Assembly: GCF_010365105.1 (NCBI RefSeq)
Contig: NZ_JAAFGZ010000039.1
Location: 1 to 32,766, forward strand
DNA length: 32,766 nt
From: Polaromonas sp.
Lineage (GTDB): Bacteria; Pseudomonadota; Gammaproteobacteria; Burkholderiales; Burkholderiaceae_C
Direction of reading: 5' to 3'
Shown: positions 1-8,611 of the stretch, piece by piece
Position numbering within the stretch: position 1 is the stretch's first letter
Layout of the letters: every line of letters begins with the position of its first letter
The notes under the pieces: model-generated
Told to the model about the DNA's origin: nothing
Seen by the model: the letters and a program-made list of their open reading frames with translations, nothing else
The model's database searches: none
Program-made: the position numbers and the translations under genes

Positions 1-530
1 TCTTCAGTTCGATCGCATCCAGCTTGGCTTTTACGAAAAACCAGTCTTCTGAACCTATGACGCAGAATTGTGCAATTGGCTCAAATAAATAGCTCCTTGC
101 GTAGACGGGGCATGCGCGAAAGGCTTTTTCTGTATGAAATTTTGTAATTATTCAACATCCCTTGAAGCGCTTCGTATTTTCTTTGTGATGGCGGACTTGA
201 TTTGCAACCCATGACTTTGATGAGGAGAAGTCATGGTTCCCGGGTCGAGTCCGGGATGACAGAGTGGATGTGAATACCAGAGGCGCCTGTCATTGCGCAT
301 CGACCTGAAAAGCGATCTGCGTAGTGACGAAATCAAAGCTTTCTGGCTTGTCCGGTGAACCCCGGCCCTGACTCCGGATGAACGCTGATGCCTGAATGCA
401 TCTTTGCGTGCGAAATGTCCGGCTTGTTTCTCCCTCAGGAAATAGGCCAAACGGGCTAAAGTGTGATGTTGTTAAAAGGGTTTTGGAATTTAATAATTCA
501 GGGAATCCACAACAATAAGCGCCACATTAC
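1..530. other. Intergenic region without a credible gene
   Basis: No convincing coding frame is seen. The stretch contains one copy of a dispersed repeat (84-148) and, around 235-262, a GC-rich 'gggtcgagtccgggatgac' motif of the kind that occurs in many intergenic repeats of beta- and alphaproteobacteria. A 100-codon minus-strand frame reads through these repeats and has the typical meaningless translation of such elements (CHPGLDPG). The last 80 bases are AT-rich and probably hold the promoter of the glycosyltransferase, but no clear -35/-10 pair could be fixed. Confidence 0.6.
84..148 (+). repeat. Dispersed Comamonadaceae-type intergenic repeat, copy 1
   Basis: The core reads AATAGCTCCTTGCG, then after a variable segment GCATGCGCGAAAGGCTTTTT. 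The reverse complement of 23833-23886 gives the same skeleton (AATAGCTGCTTGCGC ... ATATGCGCAAACAGCCTTTTT), so the two are related by direct comparison within this window. I remember similar sequences as abundant intergenic repeats in Polaromonas and relatives, which is recollection rather than a search. Confidence 0.6.
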
Positions 531-1535
531 ATGCACAGCAGATCAGCACCGGATGTTCTGAAATTGAGTGTCATTCTTCCATGCTTCAACGGTGCGGCCA
601 CCCTGGCGGTTCAGCTTGAAGCGCTCACGGTCCAGGACTGGCCGGACGGGTGGGAACTGATCGTCGTCAACAATGGCTCGACCGATGATTCCATGGCCAT
701 GGCCGAGGGCTACCGGGCGCGGCTTCCCATGCTGAAAATCGTCCAGGCGCATCTGCCCGGCACGCCTCGGCTGGGTGTGCCGCATTCCTACAACACGGGC
801 ATCGAGGCTGCTACCGGCGATGCGTTTGTCTTTTGCGAGGCTGATGATGAAGTCGCGCCGGGCTGGCTTGCCGCCATGGGCCGCGCCCTGACGTCGCATG
901 ATTTTGTGCTGGCGCGCCTGGACCACCGCAAGCTGAACGCCGTCTGGCTTCATCCGCCGCATGGCGAGGGCTATCAGTCTGCAGGGCTTTACCGCATGCC
1001 TGCTGCCCCGCATTTCTTTTCAGCCAGCGCTTGTGGTTTTGGCCTGAGTCGCTCGATTTATGAAAAACTGGGTCCGCTGAATGTTGATTTTCCTATCGTT
1101 CACGACGGGGAATATTGCTGGCGGGCGCAACTGGCCGGCTATGCGCTGCACTTTGAACCCGAAGCGCTGGTTCACTACCGGGAAAAGTCGGCATTCATGG
1201 CCAGGTTCCACCAGGGTCGAAACTGGGGGCGCGACACCACCCGCATGCACCATCACTATGGGACGGCGATGGGTCGTCTCAGCCTGCCCCGGCATCTGGT
1301 CTCAATCGTCCGGTTGCTGCCGTCAGGCGCCAGGGCCTTGGTGTCGCGGGCCTTGAGGCGGCCCCAGGGACGGGCTTTGCTGGCCGAATGGATCTGGAAT
1401 TTTGGCTGGGGGGCAGGCAAGCTGCAGCTGATTCTTCAAAAACCGGGGCTTTCTCCGCAAAAAGGAATGGCGCTGGCGGCTGCAGCTGCAGCTGCAGCTG
1501 CGACAGCGGCTGCCAATCAGACCGTCTCTGGCTAA
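531..1535 (+). CDS. Family 2 glycosyltransferase
   Basis: A 334-residue GT-A type glycosyltransferase that would transfer a sugar from a nucleotide-sugar donor to an unknown acceptor, probably in the synthesis of a surface glycan. The N-terminus shows the GT2 opening SVILPCFNGAATL (about residues 13-25), the nucleotide-binding NNGSTDDS (about 47-54) and an acidic metal-binding stretch EADDE (about 103-107). No transmembrane segment is evident. The C-terminus ends in an unusual alanine-rich tail encoded by a CTGCAG hexamer repeat. The ATG at 531 has no obvious Shine-Dalgarno sequence, so the start is moderately certain. It is an orphan: no other glycan genes lie nearby, and its stop overlaps the end of the convergent cytochrome b561 gene by 4 bases. 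The acceptor cannot be predicted. Confidence 0.85.
   Translation: MHSRSAPDVLKLSVILPCFNGAATLAVQLEALTVQDWPDGWELIVVNNGSTDDSMAMAEGYRARLPMLKIVQAHLPGTPRLGVPHSYNTGIEAATGDAFVFCEADDEVAPGWLAAMGRALTSHDFVLARLDHRKLNAVWLHPPHGEGYQSAGLYRMPAAPHFFSASACGFGLSRSIYEKLGPLNVDFPIVHDGEYCWRAQLAGYALHFEPEALVHYREKSAFMARFHQGRNWGRDTTRMHHHYGTAMGRLSLPRHLVSIVRLLPSGARALVSRALRRPQGRALLAEWIWNFGWGAGKLQLILQKPGLSPQKGMALAAAAAAAAATAAANQTVSG
1480..1501 (+). repeat. CTGCAG hexamer microsatellite inside a coding region
   Basis: Three full CTGCAG units plus CTGC form a perfect short tandem repeat near the 3' end of the glycosyltransferase gene. It encodes a run of alanines. The unit is 6 bases, so gain or loss of units would change the tail length but keep the frame. 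Confidence 0.85.
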
Positions 1536-2116
1536 CCTGTCCGCTGGCCGGTGACACGGCGACGGACAAACCACATGCGCTGAAAAACACCGTCCTTGTC
1601 GATCAGCAGATGCTTGAGCCCGGCCAGCACATGCAACGACACCATCACCACCAGAATCCAGGTGGTGAATGAATGCGCATCAAAGAAGGTTTCCGCCAGG
1701 TCGTGGTTGGCTTCAAACACGCGGGGCAGGGTGGTGCCAAAAAACACGATGCCTTTCTTGCTCAGCAGTGCACCGATGATGCCGAAGGTGGGCATGGCGA
1801 TCATGGCGGCGTACAGCAGCCAGTGTGTTGCCCGGGACAGGTTGACCTGCCATGACGGCAGGCTGGAAGGCAGGGGTGCAGGCGGGTGGCCGAGCCGCCA
1901 GACCAGGCGCAGCAGCACCAGGCCGGCAATCAGCAGGCCGATGGACTTGTGAAGGTTGAAAAACCAGGCGCTGCCCGGATCATCTTCAATTTCCATCATG
2001 TACCAGCCCAGCGCGACCATGCCGACGATCAGCACGGCCAGCGTCCAGTGAAGCAGCATGGCCAGGGGTGTATACGGTCTGCTATTGACCGTCGCTATGG
2101 AGCTGGATGTGCGCAT
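1532..2116 (-). CDS. Cytochrome b561 family membrane protein
   Basis: A 194-residue inner-membrane di-heme cytochrome of the bacterial b561 (CybB-like) family, expected to pass electrons between quinol and other redox partners. Four hydrophobic helices are visible, and the heme-ligand histidines fit the family: H23 in LLHW, H56 in NLHKS, one in the third helix region (ATHWLLY), and one late in VSLHVLAGLKH. Length is close to the family norm of about 180 residues. The gene converges on the glycosyltransferase with a 4-base stop-stop overlap. No partner gene is adjacent. The ATG at 2116 gives a short polar N-terminus before the first helix, as is usual. Confidence 0.88.
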   Translation of the reverse strand: MRTSSSIATVNSRPYTPLAMLLHWTLAVLIVGMVALGWYMMEIEDDPGSAWFFNLHKSIGLLIAGLVLLRLVWRLGHPPAPLPSSLPSWQVNLSRATHWLLYAAMIAMPTFGIIGALLSKKGIVFFGTTLPRVFEANHDLAETFFDAHSFTTWILVVMVSLHVLAGLKHLLIDKDGVFQRMWFVRRRVTGQRTG

Positions 2117-2265
2117 GGAGTTTCCTTGTTTTGAGTAGTTGTTCAGGCATGGGGCGCGTCAACAACAGCGAACGAGCCGTCCGCCTTGCTTTTGTGTGCC
2201 CATCCTAAAACTGCTGCCTTAAAGAAACATTAAGCCGATCGGGTTGCAGCGTTTTGCCTGCTGGC

Positions 2266-5013
2266 TTACTGCCAGCCGAAACGCCGGATGTAATAACGTT
2301 TCATCAGCGTTGTCAACACCGCGTAGCCCAGCAAGATGGCGGTCAGCCAGCCAAAGTAGGCCAGCGGCAGTGCTTCGAGCTTGAAGTAGCTCGCCAAGGG
2401 CCCCATGGGCAGAAAAATGCCCGCCGCCATGATGAACAGCGTCATGCCCAGCAGCGGCCAGGCGGCGCGGCTTTCAATGAACGGAATTTTGGGCGTGCGG
2501 ATCATGTGCACGATCAGCGTTTGCGTCAGCAGGCCGACCACAAACCAGCCCGACTGGAACAGCGTCTGGTTTTCAAGCGAGTTGGCCTTGAACACGTACC
2601 ACATCACCACAAATGTCGTGATGTCAAAAATCGAGCTGATCGGTCCGAAAAAAATCATGAAGCGGCGGATGTCGTCAGGGTTCCATTTAAGCGGCTTGCT
2701 GACCAGTTCGGCGTCGACGTTGTCAAACGGAATGGCGATTTGCGACACGTCATACAGCAGGTTCTGCACCAGCAGCTGCAGCGGCAGCATCGGCAAAAAC
2801 GGCAAAAACACGCTGGCGATCAGCACCGAAAAGACGTTGCCAAAGTTCGAACTGGCCGTCATGCGGATGTATTTCAGCATGTTGCTGAAGGTTTTCCGGC
2901 CTTCAATCACGCCTTCTTCGAGCACCATCAGGCTGCGTTCGAGCAGGATGATGTCGGCCGCTTCCTTGGCAATATCGACGGCGGTATCGACCGAAATGCC
3001 GATGTCGGCGGCGCGCAGCGCAGGCGCGTCGTTGATGCCGTCGCCCATGAAACCAACGACGTGGCCATTGCTGCGCAGGGTGCGCACAATACGCTCCTTG
3101 TTCAGCGGCGAGAGCTTGGCAAAAATGGTGTGATGCTCGACCGCTTCGGCCAGCGCCTGGTCGTCCATCGTGTCAATTTGCGGTCCCAGCACAATGCCTT
3201 CGACCTGCAGGCCGACCTGGCGGCAGACCTCGGCGGTCACCAGTTCGTTGTCGCCGGTCAATATCTTGACCGTGATGCCGTTCTCGGCCAACGCTGCAAG
3301 CGCCGGGGCGGTGGATTCCTTGGGCGGGTCGAGAAAGGCGATGTAGCCAATCAGCGTCAGAGCGGACTCGTCGGCGACCGAATACACCGACTGGCTGGGC
3401 GGGATTTCCTTCATGGCAACCGCCACGACGCGCAGGCCGTCTTCGTTCAGGTCGCGCGTCACTCGCTGCACCCGCGCCAGCATGTCCGCGTCCAGCGCCA
3501 GGGTGTTGTCGCCATCGCGCACATGGGTGCAGGCGGCGACGATTTCCTCGACGGCGCCCTTGCAGATCAGCTCGTGGTGATGCTCGCGTTCAGACACCAC
3601 GACGGACATGCGGCGGCGCTGGAAATCGAAAGGAATTTCGTCGATTTTCTGGTAGTTATCGGCCAGTTGCAGCTCTGTAAGCACCTCGACATGCTCCAGC
3701 ACGGCGCGGTCGAGCAGGTTTTTCAGGCCGGTCTGGTAGTAGCTGTTGAGGTAGGCAAAGCCCAGCACCTCTTCGGATTCGTGGCCAAACACATCGGTGT
3801 GGCGTGCCAGAGCAATCTTGTCCTGCGTGAGCGTGCCGGTCTTGTCGGTGCACAGCACATTCATGGCGCCGAAGTTCTGGATCGCGTCCAGCCGCTTGAC
3901 GATGACCTTCTTGCGCGACAGGATCACCGCGCCTTTGGCCAGGGTGGAGGTGACGATCATCGGCAGCATTTCGGGCGTCAGCCCGACCGCCACCGACAGC
4001 GCAAATAAAAATGCTTCGGTCCAGTTGCCCTTGGTAAAGCCGTTGATCAGCAACACGATGGGCACCATGACAAAAGCAAAGCGGATCAGCAGCCAGCTGA
4101 CCTGGTTGACGCCGACCTGAAAGGCATTGATTTCGTCTGTGCTGGCGGTGACCCGCGTGGCCAGCGTGCCGAAATAGGTGCTGTTGCCGGTGGTCAGCAC
4201 GACGACCGTTGCCGATCCCGACACGACGTTGGTGCCCATGAACACCAGATTGGCCATCTGCAGCGCGCTCTCCGCCGAGCCCTGGGCATCCGGGAATTTT
4301 TCGACCGGCAGCGATTCACCCGTCATGGCCGACTGGCTGACAAACAGGTCCTTGGCCACCATCACCCGGCCATCGGCCGGAATCATGTCGCCGGCCGACA
4401 GCAGCACGATGTCGCCCGGCACCAGTTGCTTGATGGGCAGCTCGACCTGGCCAGCGGTCTGCATGGCGGGTACGTTTTCGAGTGGGCGGTTTGGGCCAGC
4501 GGCTTCTTCCACACGCCGGATCACGGTCGCGGTGTTGCTGACCAGTTCTTTCAGCGCCAGGGCGGCCTGGTTAGAGCGCCGCTCCTGAATAAAGCGGATC
4601 AGGGTCGAAAGCGCCACCATGCTGCCAATCACGATGGCGGCCTTGATGTCTTCGCTGAAATACGACACGACGGCCAGCACCGTCAGCAGCAGGTTGAATG
4701 GGTTTTTGTAGCTCAGCCAGAGGTGCAGCCACCCCGGCATGGGTTTTTCGTGTTCCACCTCGTTCGGGCCGACCTGGGCGCGTATGGCGTCGGCTTCGGC
4801 ATCGCTCAGGCCCTCTTTGCGGGTATGGAGTTGCGCCAGTACGCCGGGCAAGTCCGCTTTGGCCCGTTGCACCAGCTGCCGGTTCAGCTGGTCGGGAACG
4901 GCGGCAGCGCGGCCTTCCCTGGACAGGGACTCCAGGATGACCCGGCGGCGAAACAGGTGGCGGGTGTGGCGCGAGGCGAGGAAGCGGCCAAAAAGCTGGT
5001 TGAAAATGTTCAT
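2266..5013 (-). CDS. mgtA: Mg2+-importing P-type ATPase (MgtA/MgtB type)
   Basis: A P3B-type ATPase that imports Mg2+ across the inner membrane at the cost of ATP. Visible landmarks are the actuator motif TGES, the phosphorylation motif DKTGTLT with the aspartate at residue 390, the nucleotide-domain motif LTGDN, the hinge GDGINDAPAL, and the MgtA-like membrane segments, including six near the C-terminus. The frame is open upstream to 5172, but the extra 53 residues look like shadow sequence; the ATG at 5013 (MNIFNQLFGRF) gives 915 residues, which fits MgtA/MgtB (about 900). No clear Shine-Dalgarno precedes it. The upstream 230 bases hold a dispersed repeat, and no MgtA leader of the Salmonella kind was recognised. 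It stands alone rather than in an operon. Confidence 0.93.
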   Translation of the reverse strand: MNIFNQLFGRFLASRHTRHLFRRRVILESLSREGRAAAVPDQLNRQLVQRAKADLPGVLAQLHTRKEGLSDAEADAIRAQVGPNEVEHEKPMPGWLHLWLSYKNPFNLLLTVLAVVSYFSEDIKAAIVIGSMVALSTLIRFIQERRSNQAALALKELVSNTATVIRRVEEAAGPNRPLENVPAMQTAGQVELPIKQLVPGDIVLLSAGDMIPADGRVMVAKDLFVSQSAMTGESLPVEKFPDAQGSAESALQMANLVFMGTNVVSGSATVVVLTTGNSTYFGTLATRVTASTDEINAFQVGVNQVSWLLIRFAFVMVPIVLLINGFTKGNWTEAFLFALSVAVGLTPEMLPMIVTSTLAKGAVILSRKKVIVKRLDAIQNFGAMNVLCTDKTGTLTQDKIALARHTDVFGHESEEVLGFAYLNSYYQTGLKNLLDRAVLEHVEVLTELQLADNYQKIDEIPFDFQRRRMSVVVSEREHHHELICKGAVEEIVAACTHVRDGDNTLALDADMLARVQRVTRDLNEDGLRVVAVAMKEIPPSQSVYSVADESALTLIGYIAFLDPPKESTAPALAALAENGITVKILTGDNELVTAEVCRQVGLQVEGIVLGPQIDTMDDQALAEAVEHHTIFAKLSPLNKERIVRTLRSNGHVVGFMGDGINDAPALRAADIGISVDTAVDIAKEAADIILLERSLMVLEEGVIEGRKTFSNMLKYIRMTASSNFGNVFSVLIASVFLPFLPMLPLQLLVQNLLYDVSQIAIPFDNVDAELVSKPLKWNPDDIRRFMIFFGPISSIFDITTFVVMWYVFKANSLENQTLFQSGWFVVGLLTQTLIVHMIRTPKIPFIESRAAWPLLGMTLFIMAAGIFLPMGPLASYFKLEALPLAYFGWLTAILLGYAVLTTLMKRYYIRRFGWQ

Positions 5014-5194
5014 GGATTTTTTGTTTTTGCCGACGTTTTGCCTGGTAACCCGCAGGCGTGGCTGGAATCTACCCTTTTTAGGGTTAGGAAAGCGTAAGTC
5101 CCGAAAGCTGTGCAGGCCGGACGGGTCGCAGGTCCAGCCGGCTGGAAGACGCAGGCGCCGATGTCGCAGCACGCTTCGCCAATCCTACCTTTAA

Positions 5195-5258
5195 TGCTAT
5201 TAAATATATAGCTTAAACCGTATGCAGAGCTTGCGGAAATGCCTATTTTTGCTTGAAA
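5195..5258 (+). repeat. Dispersed AT-rich intergenic repeat, divergent copy 2
   Basis: It begins with the small palindromic element GCTATTAAATATATAGC and continues with a segment rich in 'tgcgg' and 'ttttgcttga'. It resembles the repeat at 84-148 and 23833-23886 in its AATAGCT-like core, but is more diverged. Its right end overlaps the 3' end of the MtfA-type gene. Confidence 0.4.
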
Positions 5259-6022
5259 AACTGGTCAAACAGCACGGTCAGGTCGGCAAAGTCCTGGGTG
5301 AAGTGCTCGCGGTTGACGAAGTAAGCCTCGCAGGCCACGGCAAAGAATTCCGCCGGCGCGCTGGCGCCATAGGCGTCGAGCCAGGGCGGCTCGGCACCGA
5401 AGCGTTCGGCCATGGCGACCTGCTCGCGAAAACGGTCGTAGGCGGCCTGCATCGTGTCGTGCCAGGCGGCGTGGGCGGCGCGTGAGGGCAGGGGCGGGCA
5501 GCCGTCGGCTGCACCGTCCCGCATGTCGATCTTGTGGATGAACTCGTGGATCACGACGTTGTGGCCGCGCTCGGCCAGCTTGCCCGACGCGGCCACGTCC
5601 TGCCAACTCAGGGTGACCGGGCCGCCGTGCATCGCTTCTCCCAGCAGCGATTCCCGGTAGTCGTGGACCACGCCGGCGGGGTCGATGGCCTTGCGCCGCG
5701 CCAGCATCGCGCCTGGATGTACGACGATGCCGGTGAAATCGTCATACCAGTCCAGCCCCAGGCGGAGCACCGGCAAACACGCCTGTGCGGCAATCGCCAC
5801 GGCCATTTCGTCGCTCACTTCCAGGTCGTGCGCGCCGGTGAATTCCTTGTGCAGCAGGAACCGGCCCACGAGCAGGCGAAGCGCCTGCCGGTCGGCGGCG
5901 GGAAGCCGCGCCAGAAAAGGGTAATGCTGCAGCGTCAACTGCCACAGCGCTTCGGGAATAGCCTTGGGGCGGGTGCCGGGCAGGCCCAGGGCGCCCGCCA
6001 GGTTTTTGAACCAGTTCAGCAT
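5243..6022 (-). CDS. mtfA: MtfA-type zinc-dependent peptidase (M90 family)
   Basis: A 259-residue cytoplasmic metallopeptidase of the MtfA family. In E. coli MtfA binds the repressor Mlc and has aminopeptidase activity; the role in betaproteobacteria is not established. The zinc motif HEFIH is at residues 159-163 (HExxH), followed by KIDMRDG as in the family; a downstream glutamate in the AEFFAVACEAYF segment is the likely third ligand. The frame extends to 6067, but the ATG at 6022 (MLNWFKNLAG) matches family N-termini and leaves a 10-base gap to lpxH, suggesting translational coupling. It is the last gene of a five-gene minus-strand cluster. Confidence 0.85.
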   Translation of the reverse strand: MLNWFKNLAGALGLPGTRPKAIPEALWQLTLQHYPFLARLPAADRQALRLLVGRFLLHKEFTGAHDLEVSDEMAVAIAAQACLPVLRLGLDWYDDFTGIVVHPGAMLARRKAIDPAGVVHDYRESLLGEAMHGGPVTLSWQDVAASGKLAERGHNVVIHEFIHKIDMRDGAADGCPPLPSRAAHAAWHDTMQAAYDRFREQVAMAERFGAEPPWLDAYGASAPAEFFAVACEAYFVNREHFTQDFADLTVLFDQFFKQK

Positions 6023-6032
6023 GGCGCCGGTG

Positions 6033-6836
6033 TCAGGCGCAACCGACGGCGATGCGCTGCAGGCCACTGCCGTCCAGCCGCAACACTTCGGCGCGCGGCA
6101 CGCCGGCCCCGGCGTCCCAGTCGCTCAACACCACGCGTGACAGGCCGTTGCCCAGGTCGTGAAACGCGGGCTTGTGGGTGTGGCCGTGGATCAGCGTGGG
6201 GGCATTCGCTGCCGCCAGCCACTGCCGGGCGGCGTTGGGGTCCACGTCGCCATAGTCCATGCCGGAGCGCTTGCGCGCCTCGCTTTGCCGGCGCATCTCG
6301 CGCGCCAGGCTCAGGCGTTCGGCCAGCGGCCGGGCCAGGAAAGCCTGCTGCCAGCCGGGGCTGCGCACTTGCCGGCGGAAAGCCATGTAATCGGTGTCGT
6401 CCAGGCACAGCGAATCACCATGCGAGAGCAGCCAGCGCTGGCCGGCAAAACCAAGCACTGTCGGGTCACCCAGCAAGCGTGCGTGGCAAGCGTCCATGAA
6501 GGCCGGGCCGACCAAAAAATCGCGGTTGCCGTGCATGAAAAAAAGTGCCAGCCGGTTGCCCGCCCGGGCCAGCACGCTGGCGCAGCGGTTTTCAAAATTC
6601 GCTTCAGGGTGGACAAGAAAGTCGGCGCTGACGGCATCGTCACCGACCCAGACTTCGAACAGGTCGCCCAGGATGAACACCGCATCGGCCGGTGTGCCCT
6701 GCAGGTAGGCCTGCAAGGCCCTGAAGGTGGCGGGCTCGTCGGCGTTCAGGTGCAGGTCCGAAATGAAATCGACCGTGCGCCACGACGGCGGAGCCACAAG
6801 CTCGGTCAAAGGGGGCACGGTCGTGAAAGGGGCCAT
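6033..6836 (-). CDS. lpxH: UDP-2,3-diacylglucosamine diphosphatase
   Basis: Catalyses the fourth step of lipid A synthesis, cleaving UDP-2,3-diacylglucosamine to lipid X and UMP at the inner face of the cytoplasmic membrane. The calcineurin-like metallophosphatase blocks are all present: D27-x-H29 (ISDLHLNAD), GDLFEVWVGDD, HGNRDFLVG, a later LSHGDS, and HGHTH near the C-terminus. At 267 residues it is longer than E. coli LpxH (240) because of about 20 extra N-terminal residues before the first motif; a shorter start cannot be excluded, although no better ATG is seen. It lies 34 bases after ppiB and 10 bases before the MtfA-type gene. Confidence 0.92.
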   Translation of the reverse strand: MAPFTTVPPLTELVAPPSWRTVDFISDLHLNADEPATFRALQAYLQGTPADAVFILGDLFEVWVGDDAVSADFLVHPEANFENRCASVLARAGNRLALFFMHGNRDFLVGPAFMDACHARLLGDPTVLGFAGQRWLLSHGDSLCLDDTDYMAFRRQVRSPGWQQAFLARPLAERLSLAREMRRQSEARKRSGMDYGDVDPNAARQWLAAANAPTLIHGHTHKPAFHDLGNGLSRVVLSDWDAGAGVPRAEVLRLDGSGLQRIAVGCA

Positions 6837-6870
6837 GGCGGACTCAGGCAGGCTCAGTCCGGCTGCCGTT

Positions 6871-7380
6871 TCAAGCGACTACGACGGCTTTTTCGATCAC
6901 CACGTCTTCGAGCGGCACGTCGTCATGAAAGCCCTTGCGGCCGGTCTTGACGGCCTTGATCTGGTCCACCACCTCGGTGCCCGAGACGACCTTGCCGAAC
7001 ACGGCGTAACCCCAGCCCGAAGCGTTCTGGCCGGTGTGGTTCAAAAAGCCGTTGTTGCCGACGTTGATGAAAAACTGCGAACTGGCCGAATGTGGCGCAT
7101 TGGTGCGGGCCATGGCGACGGTGTACATGTCGTTCTTCAGGCCGTTGGTGGCTTCGTTCTCGATCTCGCCGTCGGTCGGCTTTTGCGTCATGCCAACCGC
7201 AAAGCCGCCACCCTGGACCATGAAGCCGGGAATCACGCGGTGGAACACGGTGCCGTCGTAGTGGCCCTTGTTGACATAGTTCAGGAAGTTGGCGACCGAC
7301 TTGGGCGCTTTTTCGGCGTCAAGCTCCAGGGTGATGACGCCGTACTTGGCAATGTGCAGTTCGACTTTCGGATTGCTCAT
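6871..7380 (-). CDS. ppiB: Cytoplasmic peptidyl-prolyl cis-trans isomerase (cyclophilin)
   Basis: A 169-residue cyclophilin-type isomerase with no signal peptide, so it is expected to act in the cytoplasm on proline-containing folding intermediates. The active-site block FHRVIPGFMVQGG, the ARTNAPHSASSQFFIN block and VFGKVVSG are all visible. The ATG at 7380 is preceded by an AAAGGA Shine-Dalgarno at good spacing. It follows the periplasmic paralogue by 21 bases, so the two cyclophilins are probably co-transcribed. Confidence 0.94.
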   Translation of the reverse strand: MSNPKVELHIAKYGVITLELDAEKAPKSVANFLNYVNKGHYDGTVFHRVIPGFMVQGGGFAVGMTQKPTDGEIENEATNGLKNDMYTVAMARTNAPHSASSQFFINVGNNGFLNHTGQNASGWGYAVFGKVVSGTEVVDQIKAVKTGRKGFHDDVPLEDVVIEKAVVVA

Positions 7381-7401
7381 GAAATTTCCTTTAGGAGTGG
7401 G

Positions 7402-8010
7402 TTAGTTGACAAGGGTTGCGGATTTGATCATGACCGGCGTCTTGGGAACGTCCGACGGGAAGGGGCCGCCGCTGCCGGTGGGCACGGACTTGATCTTGCC
7501 CACCACGTCCATGCCGCTGACGACCTTGCCAAACACGGTGTAGCCGGGCGCCAGGGCGTTCGGGTTCAGGAAGTCATTGTCTTTCACGTTGATGAAAAAC
7601 TGCGATGTGGCGGAGTTGGGGTCATTCGTGCGGGCCATGGCCAGCGTGCCGACGGCGTTTTTCGGGCCGCCCTTCGCCAGTGCCTCGCGGCCTTCATGCA
7701 CCACCGGGGCGCGGGTTTTCTTTTCGGCATAGGCGGCATCGTAGCCGCCGCCCTGCACCATGAAGTTGTTGATCACGCGGTGAAAGATCGTGCCGTCGTA
7801 GTGCTTGTCCTTGACGTACTGGAGAAAATTCTCGACCGTCTTGGGCGCCTTGTCGGGATAGACCTCGACCACGAAGTCGCCTTCGCTGGTGGCAAATTTG
7901 ACCTTGGGCGCGGCGGGTTCGGCCGCCAGGGCCACGCCGGCGCTCAGGGTAAGGACGGCCAGCAGGAGCGTTGCGCTGCGGCGGGTGAAAGCGGTGCCTG
8001 GAAAGTTCAT
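7402..8010 (-). CDS. ppiA: Periplasmic peptidyl-prolyl cis-trans isomerase (cyclophilin)
   Basis: A 202-residue cyclophilin with an N-terminal Sec signal (Arg pair, hydrophobic stretch LLLAVLTLSAGVALA, likely cleavage after ALA near residue 29), so it should act in the periplasm. Catalytic blocks FHRVINNFMVQGG, ARTNDPNSATSQFFIN and VFGKVVSGMDVVGKI are present. It is clearly paralogous to the gene immediately downstream, which suggests an old tandem duplication with the two copies assigned to different compartments. It lies 34 bases after the TPR gene. Confidence 0.93.
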   Translation of the reverse strand: MNFPGTAFTRRSATLLLAVLTLSAGVALAAEPAAPKVKFATSEGDFVVEVYPDKAPKTVENFLQYVKDKHYDGTIFHRVINNFMVQGGGYDAAYAEKKTRAPVVHEGREALAKGGPKNAVGTLAMARTNDPNSATSQFFINVKDNDFLNPNALAPGYTVFGKVVSGMDVVGKIKSVPTGSGGPFPSDVPKTPVMIKSATLVN

Positions 8011-8044
8011 GGAGTGGATCTTTTTTAAAAGTTAAATGATGCAA

Positions 8045-8611
8045 TCAAGGTGCCCTGGCCGGTGCGACAGCCTTGGCGGCGGGAGTCAGCAACTGGTTGA
8101 CCAATGCCAGCTTGGGTGGCAGCGACGCGTTCGCGGCATTGAGCTGCAGGGCGCGGCTGTAGGACTGGCTGGCCAGCCGCGCATGAACGTCGCCCAGGTT
8201 TTCATGGGCCACGGCATAACGCGGGTTCAGCCGGATCGCCATTTCCAGCGATTCCCGGGCCTTGTCGAACTGGCCCAGGCCGGCATACAGCACGGCCAGG
8301 TTGTTGTAGGGCTCGGGCAGTTCGGGAAAGTCCCGGTTGAGCTGGGCAAAGGTTTCCATGGCTTCGGCGGTCTGGGCTGTCCCGCTCTGGATCACGCCTT
8401 TGAGGAAGCGCATCTGCGGATCTCGCGGCTTGGCGGCCAGGTATTTTTCGGCGCGGGTCAGGGCCTGGGGGAACTGCCCGGCGCTGATCAGCCGGTTGAC
8501 ATCGGTGTACTCGTCGGCATGGACTGCCGGCGCGCCAAGCAGCGCAAACAGCAGCAGGCTGGCCGGCAAAAATGACAGGGGCTTGCAGAAAAGAACGGCT
8601 CGCGTGGGCAT
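8045..8611 (-). CDS. Secreted tetratricopeptide-repeat protein
   Basis: A 188-residue protein with a signal peptide (basic MPTRAVLFCK, hydrophobic LPASLLLFALL, likely cleavage after VHA near residue 32) followed by three or so TPR units. The clearest unit has YNNLAVLYAGLGQFDKA and ends RLNPRYAVAHENLGD. It probably mediates protein contacts in the periplasm, and no enzyme motif is seen. The open frame runs far upstream through the antisense of cysS, but that part is shadow; the ATG at 8611 is the one that begins a signal peptide. It is the first gene of the cluster that includes the two cyclophilins and lpxH, and it is divergent from cysS. Confidence 0.82.
   Translation of the reverse strand: MPTRAVLFCKPLSFLPASLLLFALLGAPAVHADEYTDVNRLISAGQFPQALTRAEKYLAAKPRDPQMRFLKGVIQSGTAQTAEAMETFAQLNRDFPELPEPYNNLAVLYAGLGQFDKARESLEMAIRLNPRYAVAHENLGDVHARLASQSYSRALQLNAANASLPPKLALVNQLLTPAAKAVAPARAP

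Noticed and set aside
148..450. 100-codon minus-strand frame at the left end
   Set aside because: It translates a common GC-rich intergenic repeat (CHPGLDPG) and has no ribosome site.
2254..4008. 584-codon plus-strand frame opposite mgtA
   Set aside because: It is the antisense shadow of a high-GC gene: the translation is Gln/His/Arg/Asp-rich with no domain, and the opposite strand encodes an intact MgtA.
6727..8028. 433-codon plus-strand frame opposite the two cyclophilins
   Set aside because: Its internally repetitive composition mirrors the two paralogous cyclophilin genes on the other strand, so it is a shadow.
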